This document shows positions 1-9,129 of a stretch of 64,000 nt of DNA, in pieces; positions within the stretch are counted from its first letter, which is position 1, and every line of letters begins with the position of its first letter. Origin of the DNA: Thermogemmata fonticola (GTDB lineage Bacteria; Planctomycetota; Planctomycetia; Gemmatales; Gemmataceae). The translations under genes were made by a program, and so were the position numbers. The DNA is taken from assembly GCF_013694095.1 (NCBI RefSeq), contig NZ_JACEFB010000009.1, positions 122,831 through 186,830 of the forward strand, given 5' to 3'. The notes beneath the pieces are model-generated. The model worked only from the letters and a program-made list of their open reading frames with translations, had not been told where the DNA came from and did no database searches.

Positions 1-1029
1 GTCGCACCAGCCTTCCTGGAACCAGAGGCGGGCGTCGGCATACAGCTCGGCAAACGCATCCAGCCCCGTGATGCCCGGCGGGTGATTGGGCCGCCAGATG
101 CCAAAGGGGCTGATCCCGACTTTGACCCACGGCTTGAGGGCTTTGACTTCCCGGTAGAGGTCCCGGACAAAGGCGTTGATGGCGGCCCGCCGCCAGTCGT
201 CCCGCCCCAGTGTTCCCCCCGCTTGGCGGTACTTTTGCCAGGTATCCTCGTCGGGAAAGAGCAGGAGTTGGCCGTCCGGGCCGCGCTCGCGGTAGGGGTA
301 AAAGTAATCGTCAATGTGGACGCCGTCGATGTCGTAGCGCCGCACCACATCCCGAATGACGGCCAACGTGTGCGCTGCCACCTCCGGATGCGTCGGGTTC
401 ATCCACTGATGGGTCCCGTAAGTTTTGATCCACTCCGGCCGGCGGCGGATGAGATGCTTGTCGCTGATGGGAGAGCGGGAGGACGGGTGGCGGGCGCGAT
501 AGGGATTGAACCAGGCGTGCAATTCCAGCCCGCGGGCATGAGCGGCCGTGATGGCGAAAGCCAGGGGATCGTAACCGGGGGATTGGCCCATGCGCCCCGT
601 GAGGAATTCGCTCCAGGGTTCGAGAGCGGATTCATACAGGGCATCGGCCATGGGGCGCACCTGGAAGATGACGGCGTTGAGGCGCAGCTCGGCGGCACGG
701 TCCAGCAGAGCGAGCAGCTCTTGCTTCTGTTGCTCGGCGGTCAGGCCGGGCCGGCTCGGCCAGTCGATGTTGGCCACCGTGGCGATCCACACGCCGCGGA
801 ACTCCCGCGGCGGCGGAGGCACTTCCGCGGCGTCCGCAGCGGCAGCCATCGGCTCCGACGCCGAGGTTCCCCTTCCTGCGGGGAGGCGAGCTATCTCGGA
901 ACCGATCGTGGCAGCAGCGGTTCCCAGACAGGCGCTCAGCCAACCAGCGGCCAGGAGACTTGCGGCCAGTGGGAGGAAGGCCAGGGGTAAGCGGGATGGC
1001 AGGCGGCGGCGAGGAGCGGGGGCGGGCAT
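1..1029 (-). CDS. GHL10-family glycoside hydrolase (PF02638), DigH/YngK-like, 3' end missing
   Basis: The visible 343 codons start with an N-terminal signal peptide: a short Arg-rich stretch, then a Leu/Ala-rich core to about residue 37. The catalytic-type domain begins at the family hallmark FRGVWIATVANIDWP near residue 77 and continues with VIFQVRP, LHAWFNPYR, DGVHIDDYFYPY and VGISPFGIW. These are the standard blocks of the GHL10 family, whose E. coli member DigH cleaves denuded peptidoglycan glycan strands (established knowledge). The product is expected to be exported and to act in the periplasm or at the surface. It follows the MurQ-kinase gene on the same strand after a gap of about 120 bp, which suggests a joint role in amino-sugar salvage (inference). 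The C-terminus lies beyond the left edge. The substrate is not proven by sequence. Confidence 0.88.
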   Translation of the reverse strand, partial: MPAPAPRRRLPSRLPLAFLPLAASLLAAGWLSACLGTAAATIGSEIARLPAGRGTSASEPMAAAADAAEVPPPPREFRGVWIATVANIDWPSRPGLTAEQQKQELLALLDRAAELRLNAVIFQVRPMADALYESALEPWSEFLTGRMGQSPGYDPLAFAITAAHARGLELHAWFNPYRARHPSSRSPISDKHLIRRRPEWIKTYGTHQWMNPTHPEVAAHTLAVIRDVVRRYDIDGVHIDDYFYPYRERGPDGQLLLFPDEDTWQKYRQAGGTLGRDDWRRAAINAFVRDLYREVKALKPWVKVGISPFGIWRPNHPPGITGLDAFAELYADARLWFQEGWCD

Positions 1030-1146
1030 GGGTGCTCCGAAAGCGTGGTGGAGGGAGGGCAGGTTCGAGTCGGTCCGTTTCCGCTGGGACCGGTCGATTC
1101 CGCTAGGACAGACCCGTTCCGCGGGGGCCAGCGCTGATATTTGATG

Positions 1147-3015
1147 TTAGGAAAGGGGTGGGGCGTTGGACACGGAAATGGCCAGGCGGTAGGCGCGACG
1201 CAAGGCGCCCAGGGCCGGCTCCGAGACGCGGGTGAGAGGATGGGCCTGGTAGCCGCGTTCTGCCAGGGCATGGAGGAAGCGATCGCGGTAGAGGCGGGAA
1301 CCGAGGAATAAACCGCCGGCCAGGGCCAGCGGCACCGTAGAGGGCAAAGCGACGCGTGCCGCAGCAGTGGCAGCGATGGCGGCTAGCTCGGCGGCTCCCT
1401 CCTGGACCAGGCGATCCGCGACAGCATCGCGGCTGGCACAGTCCAGCACCACGGGCGCCAGGGCGGCCAGAGCGGCTCGATCCGCCCGGCCATAGACATA
1501 TTCGATCAGTTCCTCTGGCTGGGTCAGGCCGCAGGCGGCCAGGAGGCGCTCCGTGAGCAAGGTGGCCGGGGCGCGGCCATCCGCCGCACGCAGCACGGCG
1601 CGCAGGGCAGCCTGGACCAGAGCGTAGCCGCTCCCTTCGTCTCCCAGCAGCCAGCCCCACCCGCCGGCGCGCGCGGTCTCCCCGGCCGCATTCTGAGCGA
1701 AGGCCATCGAACCGGTCCCCGCGATCACTGCCAGTCCCCAGCCTTCGGGCGTTCCGGCAGCCAGAGGGAGCACAGCATCCTCGACGACTTCCACCGCGGA
1801 AGTGCCCAAGCGCTGCTCCGCCCATTCCCGCACCAGGCGTTGTTCCGCACTCCGGCCCGCGCCGGCCAAGCCGAAACAGGCTGCCCGTACTGTCATCCCG
1901 GAGACACCGGCAGCAGCCAACGCCTCGCGCAGGGCCAGGTCCAGGGCCGCCAGTGCCGCCGAGACTCCCGCCGCGCGCAGATTGCTGGAACCGGCGGTGC
2001 CTCGCCCCAGAACTTCCCACCCGTTCCCCGCGGTTGGGAGCCGGGCGAGCAGGGCCGTGGTCTGGGTCCCGCCGCCATCGACGCCTAAGATCCACGGGCC
2101 GCCCTCGTGAACCGCACGACTCCGCGGCAGGCCGCTCAAAGCGGCGCGCACCCGCCCGCGTGCCTGACGCAGCCGTTCCCGCGCCGTCTCCACATCGAAG
2201 CCGCCCAGGTGCGCCACCAGGGCCGTCTTGACCTCCCCGCCGCAACGCTCCAGCAGCTCCGCCGCTGCCTCCCGGCTCAGACCCGTCACCTCCCGCACGA
2301 TCCGATTGGCCCGCCAGCGCAGCTTCTCATTCGTCGCTTTCAGGTCCACCATGAGATGCCCGTAGGTCTTGCCCAGGCGGACCATCGCCCCGGTGGAAAG
2401 CATGTTCAAAACCAGCTTGGTCGCCGTGCCTGCCTTCAGACGGGTGGAACCACTGAGCACTTCGGGACCCACGACGGGGATGATGGCCAGGTCCACCAGC
2501 GGGATGAGTTCAGCGTCGCTATTGCAGGCCAGGCCGATGGTGAAGGCGCCGCAGCGCCGGGCATAATGCAGACCGCCGAGAACATACGGCGTGCGCCCGC
2601 TGGTGGCGATCCCCACCACCACGTCCTGCGCGCTCAGGTGCAAGCGCTGCAAATCCTGCTCTGCCGCTTCCGGATGGTCCTCCGCCCCTTCCACTGCACG
2701 GGTCAACGCCTCGACACCTCCCGCGATGACGCCGACGACCATCTCCGGCGGGGTCTGAAATGTCGGCGGCATCTCCGTGGCGTCCAGCACGCCCAAACGG
2801 CCCGAAGTTCCCGCGCCCAGGTAAATCAATCGGCCGCCCCGTTCCAGCCGCTCGGCGATCACGGCAATCCCCTGGGCGATGGCCGGAGCTTGCGTGGCCA
2901 CCGCTGGCGCGACGCGCGCATCCTCGGCGTTCATCAGCCGCACGATTTCCAACGGCGTCATCTCATCGAGGTGGGCCGAGGCGGCCAGGCGGCCTTCCGT
3001 TTGCAGATGATCCAT
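1147..3015 (-). CDS. murQ: Bifunctional MurNAc-6-phosphate etherase (MurQ) fused to BadF/NAGK-type sugar kinase
   Basis: This 622-residue protein has two parts. Residues 1-295 are a MurQ etherase, which splits N-acetylmuramic acid 6-phosphate into GlcNAc 6-phosphate and lactate. The SIS-domain signature LGAGTSGRLGVLDATE spans 66-81, with E81 at the catalytic glutamate position, and GTNP-type phosphate contacts follow. Residues about 308-615 are a BadF/BcrA/NAGK kinase with DGGGT at 313-317, the phosphate-2 motif GTGS at 433-436 and GDEGSG at 458-463. MurQ alone is about 300 residues, so this is a genuine fusion in one frame. The kinase half resembles MurK/NagK enzymes that phosphorylate MurNAc or GlcNAc. 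One polypeptide could therefore phosphorylate MurNAc and then cleave it (inference). The gene lies between a sodium:solute symporter and a GHL10 hydrolase. Confidence 0.93.
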   Translation of the reverse strand: MDHLQTEGRLAASAHLDEMTPLEIVRLMNAEDARVAPAVATQAPAIAQGIAVIAERLERGGRLIYLGAGTSGRLGVLDATEMPPTFQTPPEMVVGVIAGGVEALTRAVEGAEDHPEAAEQDLQRLHLSAQDVVVGIATSGRTPYVLGGLHYARRCGAFTIGLACNSDAELIPLVDLAIIPVVGPEVLSGSTRLKAGTATKLVLNMLSTGAMVRLGKTYGHLMVDLKATNEKLRWRANRIVREVTGLSREAAAELLERCGGEVKTALVAHLGGFDVETARERLRQARGRVRAALSGLPRSRAVHEGGPWILGVDGGGTQTTALLARLPTAGNGWEVLGRGTAGSSNLRAAGVSAALAALDLALREALAAAGVSGMTVRAACFGLAGAGRSAEQRLVREWAEQRLGTSAVEVVEDAVLPLAAGTPEGWGLAVIAGTGSMAFAQNAAGETARAGGWGWLLGDEGSGYALVQAALRAVLRAADGRAPATLLTERLLAACGLTQPEELIEYVYGRADRAALAALAPVVLDCASRDAVADRLVQEGAAELAAIAATAAARVALPSTVPLALAGGLFLGSRLYRDRFLHALAERGYQAHPLTRVSEPALGALRRAYRLAISVSNAPPLS

Positions 3016-3054
3016 AGCTCACGTTCCTGAATCCGTCCGACTCTGGTAGGGACT

Positions 3055-4524
3055 TCAGTGCCGCGGCGCCGGCCGAGGGTTTCCCCAGCGGTCAGCCAGC
3101 AAAGCCACAGCGACGGTGGTGAGCGTGCCCAGGGGCGCCCACCAGGGCCAGGCGAGCGTGGTGGACCACCAGGTGGCAGCGACGACGGCCAAGCCCGCCA
3201 GCAAGCCTAGGAGGGCCGCGGAAGCACGGGGCACGCGGCGGCGGCAGCCGAGTAGAAATAAACCCAGGATGCCGCCGGTGGTCCAGCCCGTGATGCTCAG
3301 AGCGGCATCGACCACGCTGCGTTCCAGATAGTGCGCCGCGCCGATCGCTACGGCCGCCTGGCACACTCCGCACGCGACGGTGGCCCGCCGCCCGATCCGC
3401 ACTTGCTCCTCTTCGCTCAGATGGCCGAACCAGCCGCGGTAGAAGTCCCGGACCACCACCCCCGCCGAGCTGTTCAGCGAGGAGGACAGGGTGGACATGG
3501 CGGCGGCCAGCACCGCAGCCACCAGCAAACCCACGACCCCCACCGGCAGACCGTGCACAATATAGTATCCGAACACCGCATCTGCCCGTTCGGCCACCGC
3601 CGCCGGCACTTCCCAGCGGCCCTGCTGCTGGACCACCGCCAGGCTGACCCCGATGAGTAGAAACAACCCGAACTGCACCGCCACGACCAGTCCGCTGCCG
3701 ATCAACGCCCAGCGCGCCGCCCGCACCGAACCGGCGCAGAGCAGACGTTGCACCGTCAGTTGGTCCGCCCCGTGGGTACCCATCGTCAGAAATGCGCCGC
3801 CGAGGATGCCCGCCCACAGGGTGTACGGCTCCCGCCAGTCCCAGCGAACGTCCCACAGTTGCAGCTTGCCCGCGCTGGCTGCCGTCGCAGACCAGCCCCC
3901 CAGGCCGCCTTCCGCCTCCGCCAGCAATAGACCCAATGCCAGCACCGCTCCCCCGATGTAAATGCACCACTGAAGGACGTCCGTCCACACCACGGCTCGC
4001 ATGCCTCCCAGGCCGGTGTACAGCAGCGTGGCCACGCTCAGGACCAGAATCGACGGTACCAGCTCCCACCCCGCCAAATGTTGCAGCAGCAGGGCCGTCA
4101 GGAACAGCCGCAGTCCATCGGCCAAAGTCCGCGTCACCAGGAATAGGCCCGCCGCGCCCCGCTGTACGGCGGGACCGAAACGGGTCTGGAGCACCTCGTA
4201 GGCCGAGATGAACTGGCCGGTGAAATACAGCGGCACCAGCAGCCAGGCCACCACCATCCGCCCCAGGATCAGCCCCAAGGCCAATTGCAGGAAAGTCAGG
4301 TTTCCTCCGGCACGATAGGCCAGGCCGGGCACGCTCAGAAAGGTCACCGTGCTGGTTTCCGTCGCCACGATGGAAATCAAAAGCAACACGGCCGGAAAGC
4401 GCCGGCCCCCCAAAAAGTATTGCTGGCTACTCTGCTGCCGACGCCCAAAAGACAGGCCGACTCCCAAAGTCGCCGCGGCGTAGGCCACCACCACCGCCCC
4501 ATCCCACCACGACAATGTGCTCAT
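3055..4524 (-). CDS. Sodium:solute symporter family (SSS) transporter
   Basis: The 489-residue protein is almost entirely hydrophobic helices, about 13 by eye. It carries SSS-family features: an N-terminal helix followed by YFLGGRRFP near residue 40, the ATETSTVTFLSVPG segment, the GGMRAVVWTDVLQ block, and the AAMSTLSSSLNSSAG sodium-site helix. It belongs to the solute symporters (SLC5-like), which couple uptake to sodium. The start ATG is preceded by GGAAGGGATC. It ends only 40 bp before the murQ-kinase gene, so the two are probably co-transcribed. The context suggests uptake of MurNAc, anhydro-MurNAc or GlcNAc. The sequence itself does not define the substrate, and sialic-acid or other sugar transport is equally possible. 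Confidence 0.88.
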   Translation of the reverse strand: MSTLSWWDGAVVVAYAAATLGVGLSFGRRQQSSQQYFLGGRRFPAVLLLISIVATETSTVTFLSVPGLAYRAGGNLTFLQLALGLILGRMVVAWLLVPLYFTGQFISAYEVLQTRFGPAVQRGAAGLFLVTRTLADGLRLFLTALLLQHLAGWELVPSILVLSVATLLYTGLGGMRAVVWTDVLQWCIYIGGAVLALGLLLAEAEGGLGGWSATAASAGKLQLWDVRWDWREPYTLWAGILGGAFLTMGTHGADQLTVQRLLCAGSVRAARWALIGSGLVVAVQFGLFLLIGVSLAVVQQQGRWEVPAAVAERADAVFGYYIVHGLPVGVVGLLVAAVLAAAMSTLSSSLNSSAGVVVRDFYRGWFGHLSEEEQVRIGRRATVACGVCQAAVAIGAAHYLERSVVDAALSITGWTTGGILGLFLLGCRRRVPRASAALLGLLAGLAVVAATWWSTTLAWPWWAPLGTLTTVAVALLADRWGNPRPAPRH

Positions 4525-4722
4525 GATCCCTTCCGCGGCTCCGCTCGCTCAGTTGGCCAGCAACTTCCCCCTCCCCGACCTTCAACAGCCCCGGCAGGGA
4601 CTGATCCCGCCGATTCGGAGGCAGCAGGAGACTGCCATTTTCCTAGCGATGGAAGCCCTGGGCGGCGGGCCAGCGGCCCGCGTGATTTGTCCGCTTCCCG
4701 GAAAGGGGAAGAGAAGGTGAAC

Positions 4723-5163
4723 CTATTCTTCCGGCGGGGGAGGGGGACTATCGGGGACGGGAAAGGGGATGCGCCCGCGGTCCACCTCTTCAGGCCGGGC
4801 CATGAGTGTGACCAGGAGCACCTTCCGTTCCATGCCGCGCTGGACTTCCACCTCAATCACCGCTCCTGGCCGGCAGGAACAGACGTAAGCGATCACTTGC
4901 TGCGTGGTTTGCGGATGGAACTGGTTGACGCGGATGATCACATCTTGGGGTTGCAGGCCGGCACGTGCCGCCGGCTTGCCCGGTTCCACCGCCTCGATTG
5001 CCAGCGTCTCCTGATTGAGGATCACTCCCATGTAGCCCCGCCCCGTCGGGTCCGGCAGGGCGGCACTCCGTTCCGCCGGCGCGGACGGAATGGGCGTTAG
5101 CACGGGCAAGCCCCAGGCGCACCCCATCATCCCTCCCCAGATCAGACTCAGCCATGCTCCCAT
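4723..5163 (-). CDS. Small exported PDZ-domain protein
   Basis: This 146-residue protein has an N-terminal hydrophobic segment (residues 4-20) that may be a signal peptide or anchor. One PDZ domain covers about 43-125, with the ligand-groove region GRGYMGVILN and the typical AARAGLQPQDVIIRVN block. There is no protease domain, so it is a stand-alone PDZ module that probably binds peptide C-termini outside the cytoplasm. A proline-rich tail ends the protein. The start is supported by AAGGATC just upstream. It precedes the symporter gene on the same strand by about 200 bp and may be the first gene of that group. The function is unknown. Confidence 0.72.
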   Translation of the reverse strand: MGAWLSLIWGGMMGCAWGLPVLTPIPSAPAERSAALPDPTGRGYMGVILNQETLAIEAVEPGKPAARAGLQPQDVIIRVNQFHPQTTQQVIAYVCSCRPGAVIEVEVQRGMERKVLLVTLMARPEEVDRGRIPFPVPDSPPPPPEE

Positions 5164-5588
5164 GATCCTTGCCCCTCCCGTCTCCTGGCTTCCAGGACGG
5201 ACTCAGCACGCCGCCCAAAGCAAGGGAAAAAGAGTATTCCTACGCTCCGGCTCCTTCCGGAGATTATCCTGCGCTCCGGTCCTGGGGGGTATCTGCGGAC
5301 TGTTCCCTCCTGCTACCGACCTTGTTTTTTCTCGCCCCTTGTCTTTTCTGGCCCTTCGTCTTTTCTGGCCCTTCGTCTTTTCTGGCGATCCTTCCATTGC
5401 GTCTATTCTGGCATCTCCTCCGTCCCTTGGACCTCCACTCCTTCCGTTGGACCTCCGGCGTGCGGACTCCTCGGCGAGAGTCAGGGTCTGCGGTGTGCGG
5501 TCTCCTCGGCGAGTTTCTCTCCTGGGAAGTTGTGGGACCAAAGCAGCGCGTCGTGAGGAATGCGGGCAGGTCCGGGCAGTCGGCCGTC
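5164..5588. repeat. Non-coding gap with 17-bp tandem repeat
   Basis: This is a 425-bp space between the PP2C gene and the PDZ gene. Three direct copies of a 17-bp unit (gtcttttctggccctt-like) begin at 5341, 5358 and 5375. A looser pair of Cys/Gly-rich segments containing tcctcggcgag lies near 5477 and 5506. I see no convincing gene; open frames here have no family features. Confidence 0.6.
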
Positions 5589-6353
5589 TCAGGTGTCCTC
5601 CTGGGCCACTTCGATGACGACACAGGAGACGTTATCGCGGGACCCTTGATCTAAGGCCAACTGGCAGAGATGCTCGGCGCATTGCTGCATGTCGTCGCAG
5701 ACGTTGACCTCGCGGGCCAGTTGTTCGTCGGAGACGACGCCGGTGAGGCCGTCGGTGCAGAGCAGGTAGCGGTCCCCCGCCTGCAAGGGCAGCACCTGGA
5801 CCTCCGGTCCTTCGCCGACTTCTTTGCTGCCCAGGTATTTCCAGAGGACGTTGCGGAAGCGGTGCTCCTTGGCTTCGGCGGCGGAGATGGTGCGGGCTTC
5901 CACCAGGGCTTGCGCCAGGGAATGGTCCACCGTCAGTTGCTGGATGAAGCCGGGGCGGATGAGATAGGCGCGGCTGTCCCCCACGCCGGTGATGAAGAGT
6001 TCCTGGCCGCGGTTACGCCAGAAGGCCAAAACCACGGTGGTGCCCATGTTCCGCATGTCGCGTTCGGAGGCTCCCAGGGCCATGATCTCTTCGTTGGCCA
6101 GGACGATCGCGCGCCGGGTCGCTTGTTTGACCGCCTCCAGGGGCATCTGCGGCGTAATACTCTTGCGCAGCTCGCGGGGAATAATCTCGACAGCTTTGCG
6201 ACTAGCAATCTCTCCCGCCGCCTGCCCTCCCATGCCATCGGCTACGATGCAGATCGTCAGCTCCGGGAACACCTTGACATCCACGGCATCCTCGTTGTTC
6301 TCGCGGTAGTTGCCGAGCAGGCTACATTTGCCGATGTGAAAGGTCCAGCCCAT
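5589..6353 (-). CDS. PP2C-family serine/threonine protein phosphatase
   Basis: The 254-residue protein is a complete single-domain PPM/PP2C phosphatase. All metal-binding motifs are present in order: RENNEDA, ADGMGG, GDSRAYL, LCTDGLTGVV and SRDNVSCVVI. It removes phosphate from Ser/Thr residues in the cytoplasm and usually opposes Hanks-type kinases, which are abundant in planctomycetes. The start at 6353 is chosen because CCGCAGGAGGAAACG, an ideal ribosome-binding site, sits directly before it. A longer in-frame ORF to 6443 has no such support and would add an unrelated Arg-rich extension. No partner kinase lies in the window. It is divergent from the glycosyltransferase gene. Confidence 0.93.
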   Translation of the reverse strand: MGWTFHIGKCSLLGNYRENNEDAVDVKVFPELTICIVADGMGGQAAGEIASRKAVEIIPRELRKSITPQMPLEAVKQATRRAIVLANEEIMALGASERDMRNMGTTVVLAFWRNRGQELFITGVGDSRAYLIRPGFIQQLTVDHSLAQALVEARTISAAEAKEHRFRNVLWKYLGSKEVGEGPEVQVLPLQAGDRYLLCTDGLTGVVSDEQLAREVNVCDDMQQCAEHLCQLALDQGSRDNVSCVVIEVAQEDT

Positions 6354-6668
6354 CGTTTCCTCCTGCGGTCGGCGCTTACCCACCCCCTTGCGGACCGGGG
6401 CACACCGCACTGTTCCACCAAGGAGGGCGGCCTGCGGAACCACACGACTGGGAAAACGCCGCGGTCAACACGCGGGGTATTGTACACCATTATAAAACAT
6501 CTGCCCGCCGCTATAGTAAAAATACCATATTTTCCCCCGCCGTTGGAAGAGCAGGCGCCGCCGGTCTCCCAAACTCTCTTTACACCGCCGCGATCAGCAG
6601 AGTAAGTAGGGAACGACGGCTACGGGACGGAATGCGGGCCGTGACACCGGCAGGGGGAGAGCGGAGGC
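6354..6668. promoter_or_regulatory. Divergent promoter region between PP2C and glycosyltransferase genes
   Basis: This 315-bp gap contains the most AT-rich stretch of the neighbourhood (about 6475-6540). On the minus strand a TATAAT hexamer (6494 to 6489) lies about 135 bp upstream of the PP2C start. No good -35 is visible at the right distance. On the plus strand TATAAA and TATAGT occur in the same stretch. I infer that promoters for both genes lie here, without fixing either. Confidence 0.4.
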
Positions 6669-7922
6669 ATGGACGGGCCAAACGCCGGCGCCGAGGCAGG
6701 CCGGGGCATTGTGCTGGTGCACGACTGGCTCACGGGAATGCGGGGCGGGGAAAAATGCCTGGAACCGCTCTGCCGGCGCTGGCCCCAGGCCCAGCTTTGC
6801 ACCCTCTTTTACCGCCGCGGCAGTGTCTCACCCGCCATCGAACGCCTGCGCATTCGACCGAGTTGGCTCAACCGCTGGCCCGGCGTGCACCACTACTACC
6901 GCTACCTGCTCCCCTTGATGCCCCTCGCCGCCGGTTGGCGCATTCCCCGCGCCGAGCTGGTTGTCAGCTTGAGCCATGCGGTGGCCAAGTCGGCCCAGCC
7001 GCCGCCCGGAGTGCCGCACGTCTGCTATTGCTTCACGCCGATGCGTTACGCCTGGCACATGAAGGAAGCCTATTTTGCCGCCGCGCGCAATCCCTCGGCC
7101 TGGTCCTGGGGGCTGCTCCGCTGGCTGGAGCAGGTGAAGAGCGGAAGCCGGGAGCGCCTCCTGGAGGCCCTGCGCCGCTGGGACCAGGCCACCGCCGCCC
7201 GCGTCACCCATTTCCTGGCCATCAGCCACACCGTCCGCCAGCGCATCTGGGACTGCTACCGCCGCGATGCCGCCGTCATCTATCCGCCGGTCGATACCGA
7301 CTTTTACACCCCCACGTTCCAGAAGCGGGAACCGTTTTACCTGATCGTCTCGGCCCTGGCGCCGTATAAGCGCTTCGATCTGGCGATCGCGGCTTGCGAG
7401 CGCTTGCGCCGGCGCTTGGTAATCATCGGGACGGGCCAGGATCGCCGCCGCCTCCAAGCCGTGGCGGGTTCTCAGACCCACTTTCTCGGCTGGCAGCCGG
7501 ATGAGGTGGTGCGGGATTACCTCCGCCGGGCGCAGGCCCTGCTCTTTCCCGGCGAGGAAGATTTCGGCATCGTGCCGCTGGAAGCCCAGGCTTGCGGCTG
7601 CCCGGTCATCGGTTTTGGCCGCGGCGGCTTGACCGAAACGGTGCTGCCCCTGGGCCGCAGCCGCACGCCCACGGGGGTCTTGTTTGGCGAGCAGACCGTG
7701 GAGGCGGTCATCGAAGCGATCGTGGAGTGGGAGCGGCACCGCGAGGCGTTCGATCCACACCAGGCGCGCCGGCAGGCCTTGCGCTTCAGCCGCCAGCGCT
7801 ACGAAGCTGAGATGTTCGCCTATCTGGAAGCCGTCCGTGCCGGGCGCCAGCCGACGCGCGAGGACCGCACCGCGAGAGAACCGAGCATGAGGCTGCCAGT
7901 GCCCTATTCCGCCGCAGCGTGA
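6669..7922 (+). CDS. GT4-family glycosyltransferase
   Basis: The 417-residue protein has the GT-B two-domain architecture. The N-terminal acceptor half opens with VLVHDWLTGMRGGEK, a form seen in GT4 mannosyl- and glucosyltransferases. The C-terminal donor half starts near residue 225 (LIVSALAPYKRFDLAI). The E-x7-E donor motif lies in EDFGIVPLEAQACGCPVIG and is followed by GGLTETV. It probably transfers a sugar from a nucleotide donor to a surface polysaccharide or lipid precursor. The start is supported by GGAGGC six bases upstream. It stands alone, with no other polysaccharide genes adjoining, so the acceptor cannot be named. Confidence 0.9.
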   Translation: MDGPNAGAEAGRGIVLVHDWLTGMRGGEKCLEPLCRRWPQAQLCTLFYRRGSVSPAIERLRIRPSWLNRWPGVHHYYRYLLPLMPLAAGWRIPRAELVVSLSHAVAKSAQPPPGVPHVCYCFTPMRYAWHMKEAYFAAARNPSAWSWGLLRWLEQVKSGSRERLLEALRRWDQATAARVTHFLAISHTVRQRIWDCYRRDAAVIYPPVDTDFYTPTFQKREPFYLIVSALAPYKRFDLAIAACERLRRRLVIIGTGQDRRRLQAVAGSQTHFLGWQPDEVVRDYLRRAQALLFPGEEDFGIVPLEAQACGCPVIGFGRGGLTETVLPLGRSRTPTGVLFGEQTVEAVIEAIVEWERHREAFDPHQARRQALRFSRQRYEAEMFAYLEAVRAGRQPTREDRTAREPSMRLPVPYSAAA

Positions 7923-7970
7923 CGGATCACTTTCCCGAACAGGCGGACGGTTGGTTCGGCCCTGTCCTTT

Positions 7971-8133
7971 GGTTTCGCCGGGCTGGGATTTTGCAGTTTT
8001 GCCGGAGTGGGTTTGCGGTTTCGCCGGGCTGGGATTTTGCAGTTTTGCCGGAGTGGGTTTGCGGTTTCGCCGGGCTGGGATTTTGCAGTTTTGCCGGAGT
8101 GGAGCTGCGGTTCCGCCGGGCTGGGTCTGCGGG
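7971..8133. repeat. 46-bp tandem repeat, three copies plus partial fourth
   Basis: Near-identical units begin at 7971, 8017 and 8063, and a diverged partial unit begins at 8109. Each starts ggtttcgccgggctgggatt and continues with ttttgccggagtgggtttgc. The array fills the space between two convergent genes and runs to within a few bases of the dehydrogenase stop codon at 8134. There are no unique spacers, so it is not CRISPR. The function is unknown. Confidence 0.9.
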
Positions 8134-9129
8134 TCAGTTGACGACGTTGCGTAAAGGCTGGCCGAGGAGAGCGCGGCGGCAGTTCTGCGCCCCCTTGACG
8201 CGCATGTCCCGCAGTCCTTCCTCGGAGTAGAACGCCGCGTGGGGGTTGATGATGAGGCGGTCGTGGCAGGGGTCGGCGGGATCGCGCCAGGCTTGCAGCA
8301 GGGGGTCATCGGGGGGCGGCGGTTCCTGGGGCAGCACGTCGAGGGCGGCGCCGCGGAGATGGCCGCGGCGTAGAGCGTCGCGCAAAGCCAGCGTGTCCAC
8401 AATGGCCCCGCGGGCCGTGTTCACCAGATACGCTCCCGGCGGCAGCAGGGCCAGGGCGCGGGCGTCGATCAGATGCCGGGTTTCCTCCGTCAGCGGGCAG
8501 TAGATGCTCAGCACATAGGCTTGGGACAGCAATTCCTCCAGCGTTTCCACGCGGGTGAACCCCAGGGCTTTATCCAACCCGTCGGTGATGTACGGATCGT
8601 AGAAGACCACTTTCATGCCGAAGGCTTTGGCCCGCAGCGCCGCCGCGATGCCGATCCGCCCTAAACCCAGCGAGGCGTAGACTCGTCCCCGCAAGCGGTA
8701 GAGCGGGCCGCCGGGCTGATAGTGCCAGGCGTTGGGTTCGCCCCGCTGCAAGCGCCGGCTGTGATAGGTCACCCCCCGCACCAGGCTTAGCATCAAGGCG
8801 ATGGCCGAGTCCGCAACTTCCTCCGTGCCGTAATCCGGCACGTTGGCCACCGGAATCCCCTTCTGCCGTGCGTAGCGGTAATCGACATTGTCGTATCCCA
8901 CCCCGCAGCGCACGATCAACTTGCACCGCTGCAAGCGGTCGATTGTCTGCCGGCTCAGGCGGATCGTGTGGAAGAGCATGAGGGCGTCGGCCTCTTCGAC
9001 CTTCCCGTGCAGCTCTTCTTCCTGATGGGCGTTGAGCATGACCACGTCGGCAATGTCCCCCAGGACTTCGCGTTCCGGGGCGGCATCATCGACCACAAAG
9101 TCCGCGATAACGACGCGATAGCGTGCCAT
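8134..9129 (-). CDS. D-isomer-specific 2-hydroxyacid dehydrogenase, CtBP-like
   Basis: The 331-residue protein has the full D-2-hydroxyacid dehydrogenase fold. The substrate domain ends in RCGVGYDNVDY. The NAD-binding GLGRIG lies at 155-160. Catalytic residues are R240 (NTARGAIVD), E269 (PQEPPP) and H297 (INPHAAFYSEEG). The form of the last motif is that of the C-terminal-binding-protein (CtBP) subgroup, not the classic phosphoglycerate dehydrogenase. It probably reduces a 2-keto acid with NADH in the cytoplasm; the substrate is unknown. The start at 9129 follows GGAAAGGATGCAGAC. The longer frame upstream has no support. It is divergent from nusB. Confidence 0.92.
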   Translation of the reverse strand: MARYRVVIADFVVDDAAPEREVLGDIADVVMLNAHQEEELHGKVEEADALMLFHTIRLSRQTIDRLQRCKLIVRCGVGYDNVDYRYARQKGIPVANVPDYGTEEVADSAIALMLSLVRGVTYHSRRLQRGEPNAWHYQPGGPLYRLRGRVYASLGLGRIGIAAALRAKAFGMKVVFYDPYITDGLDKALGFTRVETLEELLSQAYVLSIYCPLTEETRHLIDARALALLPPGAYLVNTARGAIVDTLALRDALRRGHLRGAALDVLPQEPPPPDDPLLQAWRDPADPCHDRLIINPHAAFYSEEGLRDMRVKGAQNCRRALLGQPLRNVVN

